Assembly: GCA_003165615.1 (NCBI GenBank)
Contig: PLWR01000299.1
Coordinates: 1 to 9,637, forward strand
Length of the DNA: 9,637 bases
Origin: Acidobacteriota bacterium
GTDB lineage: Bacteria; Acidobacteriota; Terriglobia; UBA7540
Reading direction: 5' to 3'
The notes under the pieces are model-generated. The model worked only from the letters and a program-made list of their open reading frames with translations. It made no database searches and was not told where the DNA came from. The position numbers and the translations under genes are program-made. Below are positions 1-7,478 of the stretch, piece after piece (within the stretch, counting starts at the first letter, position 1; every line of letters begins with the position of its first letter).

Positions 1-241
1 CGCCCGCCTTCACCATCAGCATGACACGCCGGGGCAGTTTGAGTAACTGTATAAACTCCGCGATCGAATGCGCGCCCACCACCTGTGTGCCCGCCGCTTC
101 ATTCTTGAGGAAATCATCCACTTTGGAGACAGTGCGATTGAATACCGCCACCTTGTAGCCGTGGTCGTTCATGTTTAAGACCAGGTTCTGGCCCATGACC
201 GCCAATCCCATCAGTCCAATATCGCAACTTGCGTTTGACAT
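1..241 (-). CDS. gnd: 6-phosphogluconate dehydrogenase, N-terminal part (cut by window edge)
   Basis: The minus strand reads 80 codons from an ATG at 241-239 and runs off the window at position 1. The start of the protein, MSNASCDIGLMGLAVMGQNL, is the NAD(P)-binding beta-alpha-beta entry of 6-phosphogluconate dehydrogenase, with the family's GLAVMG glycine motif at residues 12-17. It is followed by the NRT...K segment (about residues 36-40) that selects NADP in this family. The enzyme oxidatively decarboxylates 6-phosphogluconate to ribulose 5-phosphate in the cytoplasmic pentose phosphate pathway. A strong ribosome site (GGAGG, complement of 246-250) lies 4 bases before this ATG. An in-frame ATG at 253-251 would overlap that site and is less likely. 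A TAAAAT -10-like hexamer (complement of 265-270) lies upstream, but no convincing -35 is seen. Only the N-terminal sixth of the usual ~470-490 residues is present. The gene is divergent from the GxGYxYP gene. Confidence 0.93.
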   Translation of the reverse strand, partial: MSNASCDIGLMGLAVMGQNLVLNMNDHGYKVAVFNRTVSKVDDFLKNEAAGTQVVGAHSIAEFIQLLKLPRRVMLMVKAG

Positions 242-406
242 GTTACCTCCCATTAGAGTTTCACATTTTATCCAAACTCGCCGTTTTTGTGTCGTTAAGT
301 TTTGTGCGAACGAACTGAGGCACTGGCAGCAGATTGTTTCAAGCCAGTGTAGCGTGGACCTATTCGCTTAATTCCGCGGCTTGGGGTTGTGAGCAGGGGA
401 CGAGTC

Positions 407-429
407 GCGGACCTATAAACCAGGTCCGC
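407..429. repeat. 8-bp-stem hairpin in the divergent intergenic region
   Basis: GCGGACCT (407-414) is perfectly complementary to AGGTCCGC (422-429) across a 7-base loop. It lies in the 254-512 region between the divergent gnd and GxGYxYP genes, about 85 bases before the latter's start. No T-run follows, so it is not an obvious intrinsic terminator. A related hairpin starting with the same nonamer CGCGGACCT occurs at 9599-9622. It could be a dispersed short palindrome or an operator; nothing in the sequence decides this. The rest of 254-512 holds no gene I can support. Confidence 0.6.
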
Positions 430-512
430 ACTACGCCCCCTCCCAAAGCTGAAAACGCGAGTGGCACTTGCATTCGGCAGTGGACGGTTGTATTTTGACG
501 AAGAGGAGATTT

Positions 513-2252
513 ATGCGCGCGAAACGGGTTAATCGTCGAGAGTTTATTCATGCTTCTGCAGCACTGGGGGGGAGTGCGTGGTTGGCGGGCAAGGGCCTCG
601 GCGAGGCTGCAACGGAGGTTCAAGTTTGTCCGAAATCGCCGCCTCCCGCTCGAACCCTTTATGCGCTGCGACTGAGCGATCTGACGTCCGCGGCATGGGA
701 CACACGGCTGACGATCTCGTGCCTGCAAGGTCTGGTCAACCGGTCCCAGCCGCGCCTCTACCTGATTCATGACCACTACGACGAGCTATGGCTGGATTGG
801 CTGCGCGAGCGCGGCGACGTCGACGAAGTGAAATGGCTGGAAGTAGGGGAAGTGTTCGAGCGCTTCCTGCCAGAAGTCCACCAGGGATTCATCATTGATC
901 CTGCAGTCCCAGCGACTATCAACGCCGCAACCATGCTCGCCGCGGTGCGTGGGGGATTGGTGGTCACGCCGCGCACTTCGGCCCAGTACAACCTGCCTTG
1001 CGGGAGGCTGCCTGATTCCTGGAAGACCGGCTTGGATTTCAGCATGATGAATTTCAAGAAGGACGTGGAAGTTTACCGCTGGGTCTTCCAACAGGTTGGC
1101 GATCAGCTTTCCCGCCAAGTCGTCGCCGTGTTCGATCCGCAAGAGACGGCGCTACGCGACTACCTCGTGGAGTTCAAAATCCCGCTTCTGTGGATTTCCG
1201 GGCCCGGCGATGTGGCCAAGAACCCCAAAGCTTCCCCCGAGGAGGAAAAGGACTTTGCCCGCGACATTCTGATGAAATGGCCTCCCAACATCCCCTGTCT
1301 CGGCTGGCCCGGCAGCGGGGAAGACCCGCAAGGAGGGATCGGGGAATGGCTGGGCGTGCGGTTGATCAGTGAGTGCGCCAAATACATGGTGGTATGTGGC
1401 TACGATGGTTTTGGTCCGGCGGTGGGAAACCTATCGGTTCATTCCGGCACCTCGGCCACTTTGCGCCAACCTCCGATGCCAACGGCCAAGCTGGACCGCA
1501 AAAAGGTTTATGTTTGCTTCAGTGCGTCCGACGGGGACGGCCCGAATTTTGTGCGGCAAGTCTATCGCCAGCTTCACGACGATCGGCGGCGGACAGATTT
1601 CCTGCCCATCGGCTGGCATTTTGAGCTCGCCGACTACAGCCTCCTCCCCGACATCGTTGATTACTTCTACCGGAAACGTCATGCCGGAGATAATTTCCTT
1701 ATTGCTTTAACGGGTTTGGGCTATATCCACGAAGATAATTATGCCGACAATTTCCCGGCCGAAGATCGAGAAAAGATCTTGCATGATTATGTGCAGCTTT
1801 CCGGGCAATATGCGGCTAGATTCGACGTGAATATCCTGACGACTTTCGCCGAGATGTCGGCGGAACGTCTGCGGGTTTTTGCGAAAATGCCGGGAATCGC
1901 CGCCATCTTGGCAAATTACGCGCGCACCCATGAAACAACATTTTCGAATCAAGTAACCGAGGTGGAGGGTGTGCCAGTTTTTCGCGCCGTGAACGGGACC
2001 CCCGGCGATCTCATGAATACACCGTTCGTCCGCCGCAACGCCGAGTCTTTCATGGTCGATGACATCAAGCGGTGGACACCCGCGGAGCGGCCGGCATTCC
2101 TATTCGTGTCCCTGGTGTTATGGTTTACGCGAGCCGAGATGCTGGAAAACATTATTGAGGGGCTGGGACCGGAGTACGTCGCGGTTCGTCCGGATCAGTT
2201 CGTTTCACTCTATCGGCAATCCCGGGCACTTGCGCCCGCCCCCCGGGGCTGA
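513..2252 (+). CDS. Tat-exported GxGYxYP-family protein (putative glycoside hydrolase-like)
   Basis: A protein of 579 residues. The ATG at 513 is preferred over an in-frame TTG at 468 because GAGGAG (503-508) sits 4 bases before it and because it places a twin-arginine signal at the N-terminus: NRREFI with Arg8-Arg9, then an Ala/Gly-rich segment ending near GEAA (about residue 32). Export in folded form by Tat is therefore likely. The mature part resembles the GxGYxYP family: an N-terminal domain with the pattern TISCLQGLVNRSQPRLYL (about residues 65-82), then the C-terminal domain with VCFSASDGDG (SDGDG at 339-343) and the name-giving motif in altered form, GLGYIH at 401-406 (Tyr-Pro replaced). 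The family is classed as putative glycoside hydrolases from domain databases, but to my knowledge its activity is not well established. It is followed 78 bases later by a URO-D-like gene on the same strand, probably in one transcript. Substrate unknown. Confidence 0.85.
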   Translation: MRAKRVNRREFIHASAALGGSAWLAGKGLGEAATEVQVCPKSPPPARTLYALRLSDLTSAAWDTRLTISCLQGLVNRSQPRLYLIHDHYDELWLDWLRERGDVDEVKWLEVGEVFERFLPEVHQGFIIDPAVPATINAATMLAAVRGGLVVTPRTSAQYNLPCGRLPDSWKTGLDFSMMNFKKDVEVYRWVFQQVGDQLSRQVVAVFDPQETALRDYLVEFKIPLLWISGPGDVAKNPKASPEEEKDFARDILMKWPPNIPCLGWPGSGEDPQGGIGEWLGVRLISECAKYMVVCGYDGFGPAVGNLSVHSGTSATLRQPPMPTAKLDRKKVYVCFSASDGDGPNFVRQVYRQLHDDRRRTDFLPIGWHFELADYSLLPDIVDYFYRKRHAGDNFLIALTGLGYIHEDNYADNFPAEDREKILHDYVQLSGQYAARFDVNILTTFAEMSAERLRVFAKMPGIAAILANYARTHETTFSNQVTEVEGVPVFRAVNGTPGDLMNTPFVRRNAESFMVDDIKRWTPAERPAFLFVSLVLWFTRAEMLENIIEGLGPEYVAVRPDQFVSLYRQSRALAPAPRG

Positions 2253-2330
2253 CCTGAAACTGCACCTCGCCTTGCCGCCTGGCAATGGTTTTCCACTCAG
2301 CAATGGGGGCAAAGCGCGAAGGGGAGAAGC

Positions 2331-3356
2331 ATGAACAGCCGCGATCGCGTAAAACGAGCCATATCGTTTCAGAACCCAGACCGAATCCCGATTTCCAACG
2401 CCATCTTGCCCGCCACCCAGCTCAAGTACGGCAAGGCCCTGGATGAAATCGTGAATGACTATCACGAAGATTTCGGCTGGGAATTCATGCGCGATATGAC
2501 CTTGGACGAGTACCCGGCCCAATACCAAGCGGGCACGCACACGGATGACTTCGGCACCGTTTGGCAAACGGCGAGGCAAGGACTCCATGGGATCCCGATT
2601 CACTGGCCCATCAAAGACCTGCAACGGCTGGATGACTATCAGTGGCCGGAGGTCTTTTCAGCAGGTCCGCCCCACGGACGGCTGTACAGCGGGCACATGA
2701 TGGGCTTCGACGAGCGTTGGTACGCTCGCGGCGCCTGGATTGTTTACTTCGAGCAGCTCCAGCAATTGCGCGGGATGGAAAACTTCTTTGCCGATTTGGC
2801 TACGGAATCCGGGGAATTCTACCGCCTCCTGGATTTGCTTCTGGACTTCAACCTGCGTTGGCTTGATAAGTGGATCAAGTTGGATTACGACGGCTATGAG
2901 TTTGCGGATGATTGGGGTCATCAGTATGGTTTGATGATGAATCCCAAGCCTTGGCGACGCATCTTTAAGCCGCGCTGGGCGGAGATGATCAAGAAAGTCC
3001 GATCCGCAGGTAAAGATGTCTGGTTCCACACCGATGGCCACGCCAATGAGGTGTTGGGCGATTTGGTGGAGATCGGCGCCAACGTTATCAATTGTCAGGT
3101 ATCCGTGGTAGGGATGGAGTGGGTTGCCGCCAATTTGCGCGGGAAGGTGGCCATTCGCACGGATATTGACTGCCAGCACCTCTTGCCCTATGGCTCACCT
3201 TCCGAAGTGAAAGAGGGCGTCCATCGTACCCTCGAGGCTTGCGGTAATTCTGCGGGAGGCGTTGTGGCCTGCGGGGAGATCGGCCCGGACGTGCCCCTGG
3301 AAATTATCCGCGCGATGTATGAGGCTTTTGTTGAGTACGGCGCCTACAGCCGCTAA
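2331..3356 (+). CDS. Uroporphyrinogen decarboxylase-family protein (MtaA/CmuA-like methyltransferase)
   Basis: A protein of 341 residues, the usual length for URO-D-fold proteins. AAGGGGAG (2319-2326) lies 4 bases before the ATG. The N-terminus SRDRVKRAISFQNPDRIPIS (residues 3-22) is the typical opening of the bacterial URO-D/MtaA group, which includes corrinoid-dependent methyltransferases as well as true heme-pathway decarboxylases. The conserved strand WFHTDGHANEVLGDLVEIGA places HTDG at 233-236 where cobamide methyltransferases have the zinc motif HxCG. The Cys is replaced by Asp, so standard His-Cys-Cys zinc binding is doubtful. Cys314 in ACGEIGPDVP lies where the family has its last metal or substrate loop. 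The end, PLEIIRAMYEAFVEYG, is typical of the family. It is not a convincing HemE, given the N-terminus and the presence of HTDG. Paralogues of this kind are numerous in Planctomycetes, Verrucomicrobia and Lentisphaerae. Substrate unknown; co-transcription with the upstream exported protein is likely. Confidence 0.85.
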   Translation: MNSRDRVKRAISFQNPDRIPISNAILPATQLKYGKALDEIVNDYHEDFGWEFMRDMTLDEYPAQYQAGTHTDDFGTVWQTARQGLHGIPIHWPIKDLQRLDDYQWPEVFSAGPPHGRLYSGHMMGFDERWYARGAWIVYFEQLQQLRGMENFFADLATESGEFYRLLDLLLDFNLRWLDKWIKLDYDGYEFADDWGHQYGLMMNPKPWRRIFKPRWAEMIKKVRSAGKDVWFHTDGHANEVLGDLVEIGANVINCQVSVVGMEWVAANLRGKVAIRTDIDCQHLLPYGSPSEVKEGVHRTLEACGNSAGGVVACGEIGPDVPLEIIRAMYEAFVEYGAYSR

Positions 3357-3751
3357 GACAAGTGGGGCTTCGAGACCTTTGAGACGGGCAGAACTTGTGC
3401 GTTGGCAAAGTTTCCTGTGTCGTAACCTCGAGCGTTTGGGCTACGCCATGGGAATAATCATGGGAATAATCATTGCGGTAGGGCTATATATGACATAGCA
3501 TGCGGGACAAATCCACATTGCAGATTGTCAGCCCGTGCGGTGAATTGTGCCCAACACTCAGATCCCCGTTCACCCGAGCCAAACGGAGCGAATTCCCTCG
3601 CCTTGGGGTTTCCCTCCGCGATCGATTTGTGTTATTCAATCACGCCCGGGAGAGTTTCTGATTTCATCCCCCGAATATCGCGGCGCTGCCGTTCTCGTAT
3701 CAACGCGCCCTCAAATCAAATGCGAAATAATTCCTATCTGGAGAACTTTTC
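3357..3751. other. Intergenic region without a supported gene
   Basis: About 395 bases between the URO-D-like gene and the kinase gene. Short open frames exist on the plus strand, but none has a ribosome site and a recognisable protein together. It contains a 12-bp direct tandem repeat at 3447-3470. No clear terminator or sigma-70-type promoter is seen. The 3' end carries the kinase ribosome site (GGAGA, 3740-3744). Confidence 0.6.
3447..3470. repeat. 12-bp tandem duplication CATGGGAATAAT x2
   Basis: CATGGGAATAAT occurs twice head to tail (3447-3458 and 3459-3470) and is followed by CATTGCGG. It looks like a local slippage duplication in non-coding DNA. No function is indicated. Confidence 0.8.
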
Positions 3752-4836
3752 ATGCCCCTAAAACTGAAAGCTGCCAACGAATGCCAACTGGATGTCCTGA
3801 CCTTTGGTGAATGTATGATTCGCCTGAGCCCGCCGGGCCATCAGCGGATCGAGTTTACGCCCTATTTTGAAGCTTGGGTGGGGGGTGGCGAGTACAACGT
3901 CAGTTATGCCCTCAGCCGGCTGGGCCTGCGAACCTCGTGGGTCTCGCGCCTGGTGGAGAATCCCCTGGGCGCGTTCATTCGCAATCATGCCCGAGCCTCG
4001 GGAATGGACATCAGCCATGTGGTCTGGATTCCCTACGACGGCGTTGGCAAGGCAGACCGCATCGGCTTGAATTTTACCGAGGTCGGCATCGGCGTGCGCG
4101 GCAGCCTGACCATGTATGACCGTGGCCATGCCGCCGCCGCCCACATCCAGCCTGGCGAAGTCGATTGGAAAAGCATTTTCGCGCGCGGTGTGCGTTGGTT
4201 CCACACCGGAGGAATCTGCACGGCGCTCAGTGATTCCAGCGCCGCGGTGGTGAAAGAATCCATGGAAGCGGCGCACGCGGCGGGCGCCATCGTGAGTTAC
4301 GACCTCAACTTCCGCAGCAAGCTTTGGTCTAGCGCCAAAGCCATTGAAGTAACCAAAGGTCTGGTGCCCTATATCGACGTGCTGATCGGCAATGAAGAAG
4401 ATTTCCAAAAGGTTCTGGGCTTCAAGGTGGAAGGAGTGGATGAATCACTCAAGAAATTGCCCATTGAAGGCTACAAGAAAATGGTAGAGCAGGTGGTTGG
4501 CAAGTACCCCCACATCCAGGCCGTGGGCACCACGCTGCGCGAGGTAGTGAGTGGACTGGTGAACAACTGGTCAGCCATTCTGTATTTCGAAGGGCAATTT
4601 TACCAGTCCACGGCGCTATGAGGGCCTGGAGATTGAAGACCGCGTGGGAGGCGGCGACGGTTTTTGCAGCGGCGCCGTCCTACGCCCTGCTGGAAGGCGG
4701 AAGCCCGCAAGACGCCGTCGATATGGGCGCGGCGCATGGCGCGCTGCTGCAATCCACGCGCGGCGACACCAGCATGATTACTTTGGAAGAGGTCAAGCAC
4801 GTCATGAAGGGCGGCTCGGCGCGGATCAAGCGGTAA
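3752..4836 (+). pseudogene. kdgK: 2-keto-3-deoxygluconate kinase (PfkB family), broken by two +1 shifts
   Basis: A PfkB/ribokinase-family sugar kinase that would phosphorylate 2-keto-3-deoxygluconate to KDPG in uronate/hexonate catabolism. Frame 1 starts at ATG 3752 (GGAGA at 3740-3744, spacing 7) and shows LTFGECMIRLSPPG, the first PfkB signature VGGGEYNVSYALSRLG (residues 43-58), and YDLNFRSKLW. It then stops at 4619-4621 after 289 residues. The homology continues in the next frame as RYEGLEIEDRVGGGDGF (4614-4664). It then moves to the third frame as YALLEGGSPQDAV...KGGSARIKR, ending with TAA at 4834-4836. The catalytic Asp of the GGGDGF anion-hole motif (codon 4656-4658) is thus absent from the first reading frame product. 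Removing one base near 4612-4613 and one within 4671-4680 restores a 360-residue protein, the normal length. Either the gene is newly dead or the sequence has two single-base errors; programmed shifting is unlikely. Confidence 0.9.
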
Positions 4837-4856
4837 GGGGCTGGGAAGGAAAGTCA

Positions 4857-4940
4857 TCATTCACCACTGAGGCACTGAGACGCAAAGAAAGGAACCTCTG
4901 CTTTCATATCTCTGCGCCTCAGTGCCTCAGTGGTGAATAA
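4857..4940. repeat. Long imperfect palindrome, 'TTCACCACTGAGGCACTGAG' type
   Basis: The arms at 4857-4887 and 4910-4940 are reverse complements at 28 of 31 positions, separated by 22 bases. The core TTCACCACTGAGGCACTGAG is perfectly mirrored. Because it is symmetrical, both strands give the same spurious peptide pattern (FTTEALRR ... QCLSGE). I know short repeats of this 'TTCACCAC(A/T)GAGGCAC' type as dispersed intergenic palindromes in Verrucomicrobia/Planctomycetes-like genomes. It follows the kinase gene by 20 bases and has no terminal T-run, so a REP/MITE-like element fits better than an intrinsic terminator, although it could still attenuate read-through. Confidence 0.88.
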
Positions 4941-5040
4941 TCTGAGGGGATTCTCGTGTCCCTCGATGTTGGAACTTCCTGCCGTGATAAGTTGGAGGCC
5001 GTAAATTAGGAGTGAGTAAATCGCACATCGGAGAGCACTC

Positions 5041-7116
5041 ATGAAGATACTTTTGCGTATCGGAATCACACTTTCCTTACTGATAGTAGGTTCCATGGCC
5101 CAAGCTAAGCACATCATGACTTACGAGGATTTGGCGAAGGTGCAGCGGATCGCCGATCCGCAATTATCGCCGGATGGCAAATGGATCGCCTATGAAGTCG
5201 CGGTGGTCGATCTCGCCGCGAACAAAAAGGTCAGCCGCATTTGGATGGTTTCCGCCGAGGGCGGCGAACCGCGGCAACTGACCCGCGGTGACGGGTCTGA
5301 CACGCGCCCCCGGTGGTCCCCGGACGGTAAATCGCTGGCCTTTATTTCCACCCGAGGGGGGAGTTCGCAGGTGTGGATTCTGCCCTTGAGTGGAGGCGAC
5401 GCATGGCCCCTTACTTCCCTCTCCACCGAAGCCGACGGGGTCATGTGGGCTGCCCATGGCGACACGTTGCTCTTTACTTCACAGGTCTACCCGGACTGCC
5501 CGGATGAAGCTTGCAACGCGCAACGGCTGAAAGAAGCGGCCGAGAGCAAAGTCAAAGCGCAGATTTTCACCGAACTGCTATTCCGCCATTGGGACTCCTG
5601 GCGCGACGGCCGCTACACGCACCTCTTCGCCGTTTCCGCCAAGGGCGGCGTGCCCCGCGACCTGACGCCCGGCGCTTACGATTCACCCACGTTTTTCCTG
5701 GGCGCGCCCGATGGCTATGCGATTTCGCCGGATGGTACGGAGGTTTGCTACACCTCCAACCGCACCAAGGGTTCCGGTGGCCAGTCCGCGGCGGCTTGGA
5801 CCACCAATAATGATCTTTTCATCATCGGCACGCAGAGCGGCGAACCACTCAACATTACCAGTGACAACCCGGGCTCGGACGCGTCACCACAATACTCCCC
5901 CAACGGCCGCTACATTGCCTACACCTCGCAGGCACGCAATGGCTATGAGTCCGACCTCTTCCGCCTGCGCGCTTACGATCGGGAGAAAGGAAAAATCACC
6001 GACCTCACTCCGGGATTTGACCAGTGGGTGGCAAGTTTCACCTGGGCGCCTGACAGCGACACCATCTATTTCACTGCCTCTGACCATGCCCGGCAGCCGG
6101 TATTCAAGACTTCCGTCAGCTCGCCCAAGGTGGAAAAAGTTCTGGAAGGCATGAATGACGACCTCAGCGTGAGCCGCGATGGCACGTGGCTGTTCCTGAC
6201 CCGCACCAGCCTGACGCAGCCGGCGGGAATCTATCGCGTGGCCATTACCGGCGGCACGCCGAATCTGCTGACCCATGAAAACGACGTCCTGCTGGCGGAG
6301 CTCGACATGAATCCGGCCGAGTCTGTAACCACGCACGGGGCGCTCGGGGCGGAGATCCAAAGCCTCATGGTGAAGCCGCCGGGCTTTGACCCGAGTAAGA
6401 AATACCCGGGCCTGCTGCTCGTTCATGGCGGCCCGCAGAGCGCTTGGGAAGACGCCTGGAGCTACCGTTGGAATGCGCAGATGTTCGCCGCGCACGGGTA
6501 TGTGGTTTTGATGACGAACTTCCACGGGTCCACTGGCTATGGCCAGAAGTTTGTGGAGGAGATTTCCGGCGACTGGGGCGGCGCACCCTACCAGGATTTG
6601 ATGGACGCTACGGACTTTCTCGAAAAGCTGGACTATGTGGATAAAGCGCGGATGGTGGCCGCAGGGGCATCCTTTGGCGGGTTTATGATCGACTGGATCG
6701 CCACCCACACCGACCGCTTTAAGGCCCTGGCCTCGCACGACGGCGTGTATGACAATCCCAGCATGTACGGCGAGACGGAAGAGATCTGGTTCGACGAATG
6801 GGAGTTCAAAGGCTTGCCCTGGGACAAAGAGTCCATGGCGCTGAGACAGAAATGGTCGCCTTCGAGCTATGTCCAGGACATTAAGACGCCCATGCTGCTG
6901 ATTGAAGGCGCAAAGGATTTCCGCGTGCCGGAGGGCCAGGCCTTCCAACTGTTCTCGGCCTTGCAACGGCGCGGCATTCCATCCAAGCTGCTGTATTTCC
7001 CCGATGAAGGGCACTGGGTGCTGAAACCGCAGAATAGCCAGCTCTGGTACAACACGGTGCTGGGGTGGCTGGATGAGCACACGAAGTGGGGGGGTAAGTT
7101 TACGATTGGGAACTGA
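5041..7116 (+). CDS. Exported S9-family prolyl oligopeptidase (dipeptidyl-peptidase 5-like)
   Basis: A serine peptidase of 691 residues, the expected size for the DPP-V/acylaminoacyl-peptidase branch of S9. The ATG has GGAGAG (5030-5035) 5 bases upstream and opens a Sec signal peptide: MKILLR, a hydrophobic core, then AQA before KH (cleavage near residue 22-23), so it acts in the periplasm or outside. Residues ~25-420 form a beta-propeller with PD40/WD40-like blades visible as PQLSPDGKWIAYE, PRWSPDGKSLAFIS, PQYSPNGRYIAYTS and FTWAPDSDTIYFTA. The C-terminal alpha/beta-hydrolase domain has HGGPQSAW (oxyanion region) and the triad Ser544 (GASFGGF), Asp626 (KDFRVP) and His658 (DEGHWV). All catalytic residues are present and the frame is clean. 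It would release short peptides from peptide N-termini. It is separated from the broken kinase by a palindrome and is likely transcribed on its own. Confidence 0.95.
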   Translation: MKILLRIGITLSLLIVGSMAQAKHIMTYEDLAKVQRIADPQLSPDGKWIAYEVAVVDLAANKKVSRIWMVSAEGGEPRQLTRGDGSDTRPRWSPDGKSLAFISTRGGSSQVWILPLSGGDAWPLTSLSTEADGVMWAAHGDTLLFTSQVYPDCPDEACNAQRLKEAAESKVKAQIFTELLFRHWDSWRDGRYTHLFAVSAKGGVPRDLTPGAYDSPTFFLGAPDGYAISPDGTEVCYTSNRTKGSGGQSAAAWTTNNDLFIIGTQSGEPLNITSDNPGSDASPQYSPNGRYIAYTSQARNGYESDLFRLRAYDREKGKITDLTPGFDQWVASFTWAPDSDTIYFTASDHARQPVFKTSVSSPKVEKVLEGMNDDLSVSRDGTWLFLTRTSLTQPAGIYRVAITGGTPNLLTHENDVLLAELDMNPAESVTTHGALGAEIQSLMVKPPGFDPSKKYPGLLLVHGGPQSAWEDAWSYRWNAQMFAAHGYVVLMTNFHGSTGYGQKFVEEISGDWGGAPYQDLMDATDFLEKLDYVDKARMVAAGASFGGFMIDWIATHTDRFKALASHDGVYDNPSMYGETEEIWFDEWEFKGLPWDKESMALRQKWSPSSYVQDIKTPMLLIEGAKDFRVPEGQAFQLFSALQRRGIPSKLLYFPDEGHWVLKPQNSQLWYNTVLGWLDEHTKWGGKFTIGN

Positions 7117-7130
7117 CCGGCGACAGCTCA

Positions 7131-7151
7131 CAGTAGGCAGTAGGCAGTAAG
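7131..7151. repeat. Three 7-bp tandem units, CAGTAGG CAGTAGG CAGTAAG
   Basis: Two exact CAGTAGG units and a third with one change lie just after the peptidase stop. A short heptad repeat in an intergenic spacer, probably from slippage. No function is indicated. Confidence 0.75.
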
Positions 7152-7176
7152 AAAATGGAGTCTCCTTGGCCGAAGC

Positions 7177-7215
7177 TTGACAGTAATGCATAAACGCATC
7201 AAAATGAATTTATGC
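7177..7215 (+). promoter_or_regulatory. vapBC promoter with overlapping inverted-repeat operator
   Basis: TTGACA (7177-7182, a perfect -35) is followed after 17 bases by CAAAAT (7200-7205, 4 of 6 for TATAAT). Transcription would begin near 7211-7213, that is at the vapB ATG, and no ribosome site precedes that ATG, so a leaderless message is likely. An inverted repeat GCATAAA (7188-7194) / TTTATGC (7209-7215) is centred on the -10 region, which is the expected position for an operator bound by a ribbon-helix-helix VapB or VapBC complex to repress its own promoter. The sites are seen in the sequence; the regulation is inferred. Confidence 0.6.
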
Positions 7216-7478
7216 GCACAACCATCGATTTGCCAGAAAATCTATATCGAACCCTCAAGGTTCGTGCAGGAATGAATGGGCTTACCTTGCGACAGTTGGT
7301 TCAGCAACTCATTGAGCAAGGACTGCGGTCTCCGAGGACTGAACCCTCCGCTAGCCGGCACGCTCCTCCTCCGGTGATAATAGTCCCTCGCGGAGTGCCC
7401 ATTCTCGCCCTGTCGCCCCAGGAAATTAGGCGGATGGAAGAAGAGGAAGACGAGGCCAAGTATGAGGGACCTGCTTGA
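7212..7478 (+). CDS. vapB: VapB-like ribbon-helix-helix antitoxin
   Basis: A protein of 88 residues. The N-terminus MRTTIDLPENLYRTLKVRA is a typical ribbon-helix-helix beta strand plus first helix, followed by the second helix LTLRQLVQQLIEQGL (residues ~25-39). This is the DNA-binding half of antitoxins that dimerise on operator DNA. The tail is Pro-rich and then strongly acidic (EEEEDEA, about residues 78-84), the part expected to wrap and block the PIN toxin. The stop overlaps the start of the toxin gene by 17 bases in another frame, giving tight translational coupling. No ribosome site is seen before the ATG, and the promoter puts transcription initiation at or next to it. The pairing is inferred from order and overlap rather than from a specific VapB subfamily match. 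Confidence 0.8.
   Translation: MRTTIDLPENLYRTLKVRAGMNGLTLRQLVQQLIEQGLRSPRTEPSASRHAPPPVIIVPRGVPILALSPQEIRRMEEEEDEAKYEGPA

Noticed and set aside
3262..3498. Open frame ending MGIIMGIIIAVGLYMT, looking like a membrane tail
   Set aside because: Its start lies inside the URO-D-like gene in another frame, and the hydrophobic look comes from the 12-bp tandem duplication at 3447-3470.
3758..4408. Minus-strand open frame of 216 codons opposite kdgK
   Set aside because: It is a shadow of a clearly conserved PfkB sequence on the plus strand, with no domain or ribosome site of its own.
4612..4680. Programmed ribosomal frameshifting in kdgK
   Set aside because: No slippery heptamer or stop-coupled signal of a known type is seen, two separate shifts would be needed, and the family is not known for recoding.
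5884..7191. Long minus-strand open frame (435 codons) antisense to the peptidase
   Set aside because: It lies opposite a peptidase gene with full domain structure and catalytic triad. Its translation has no recognisable domain and the high GC content explains the lack of stops.
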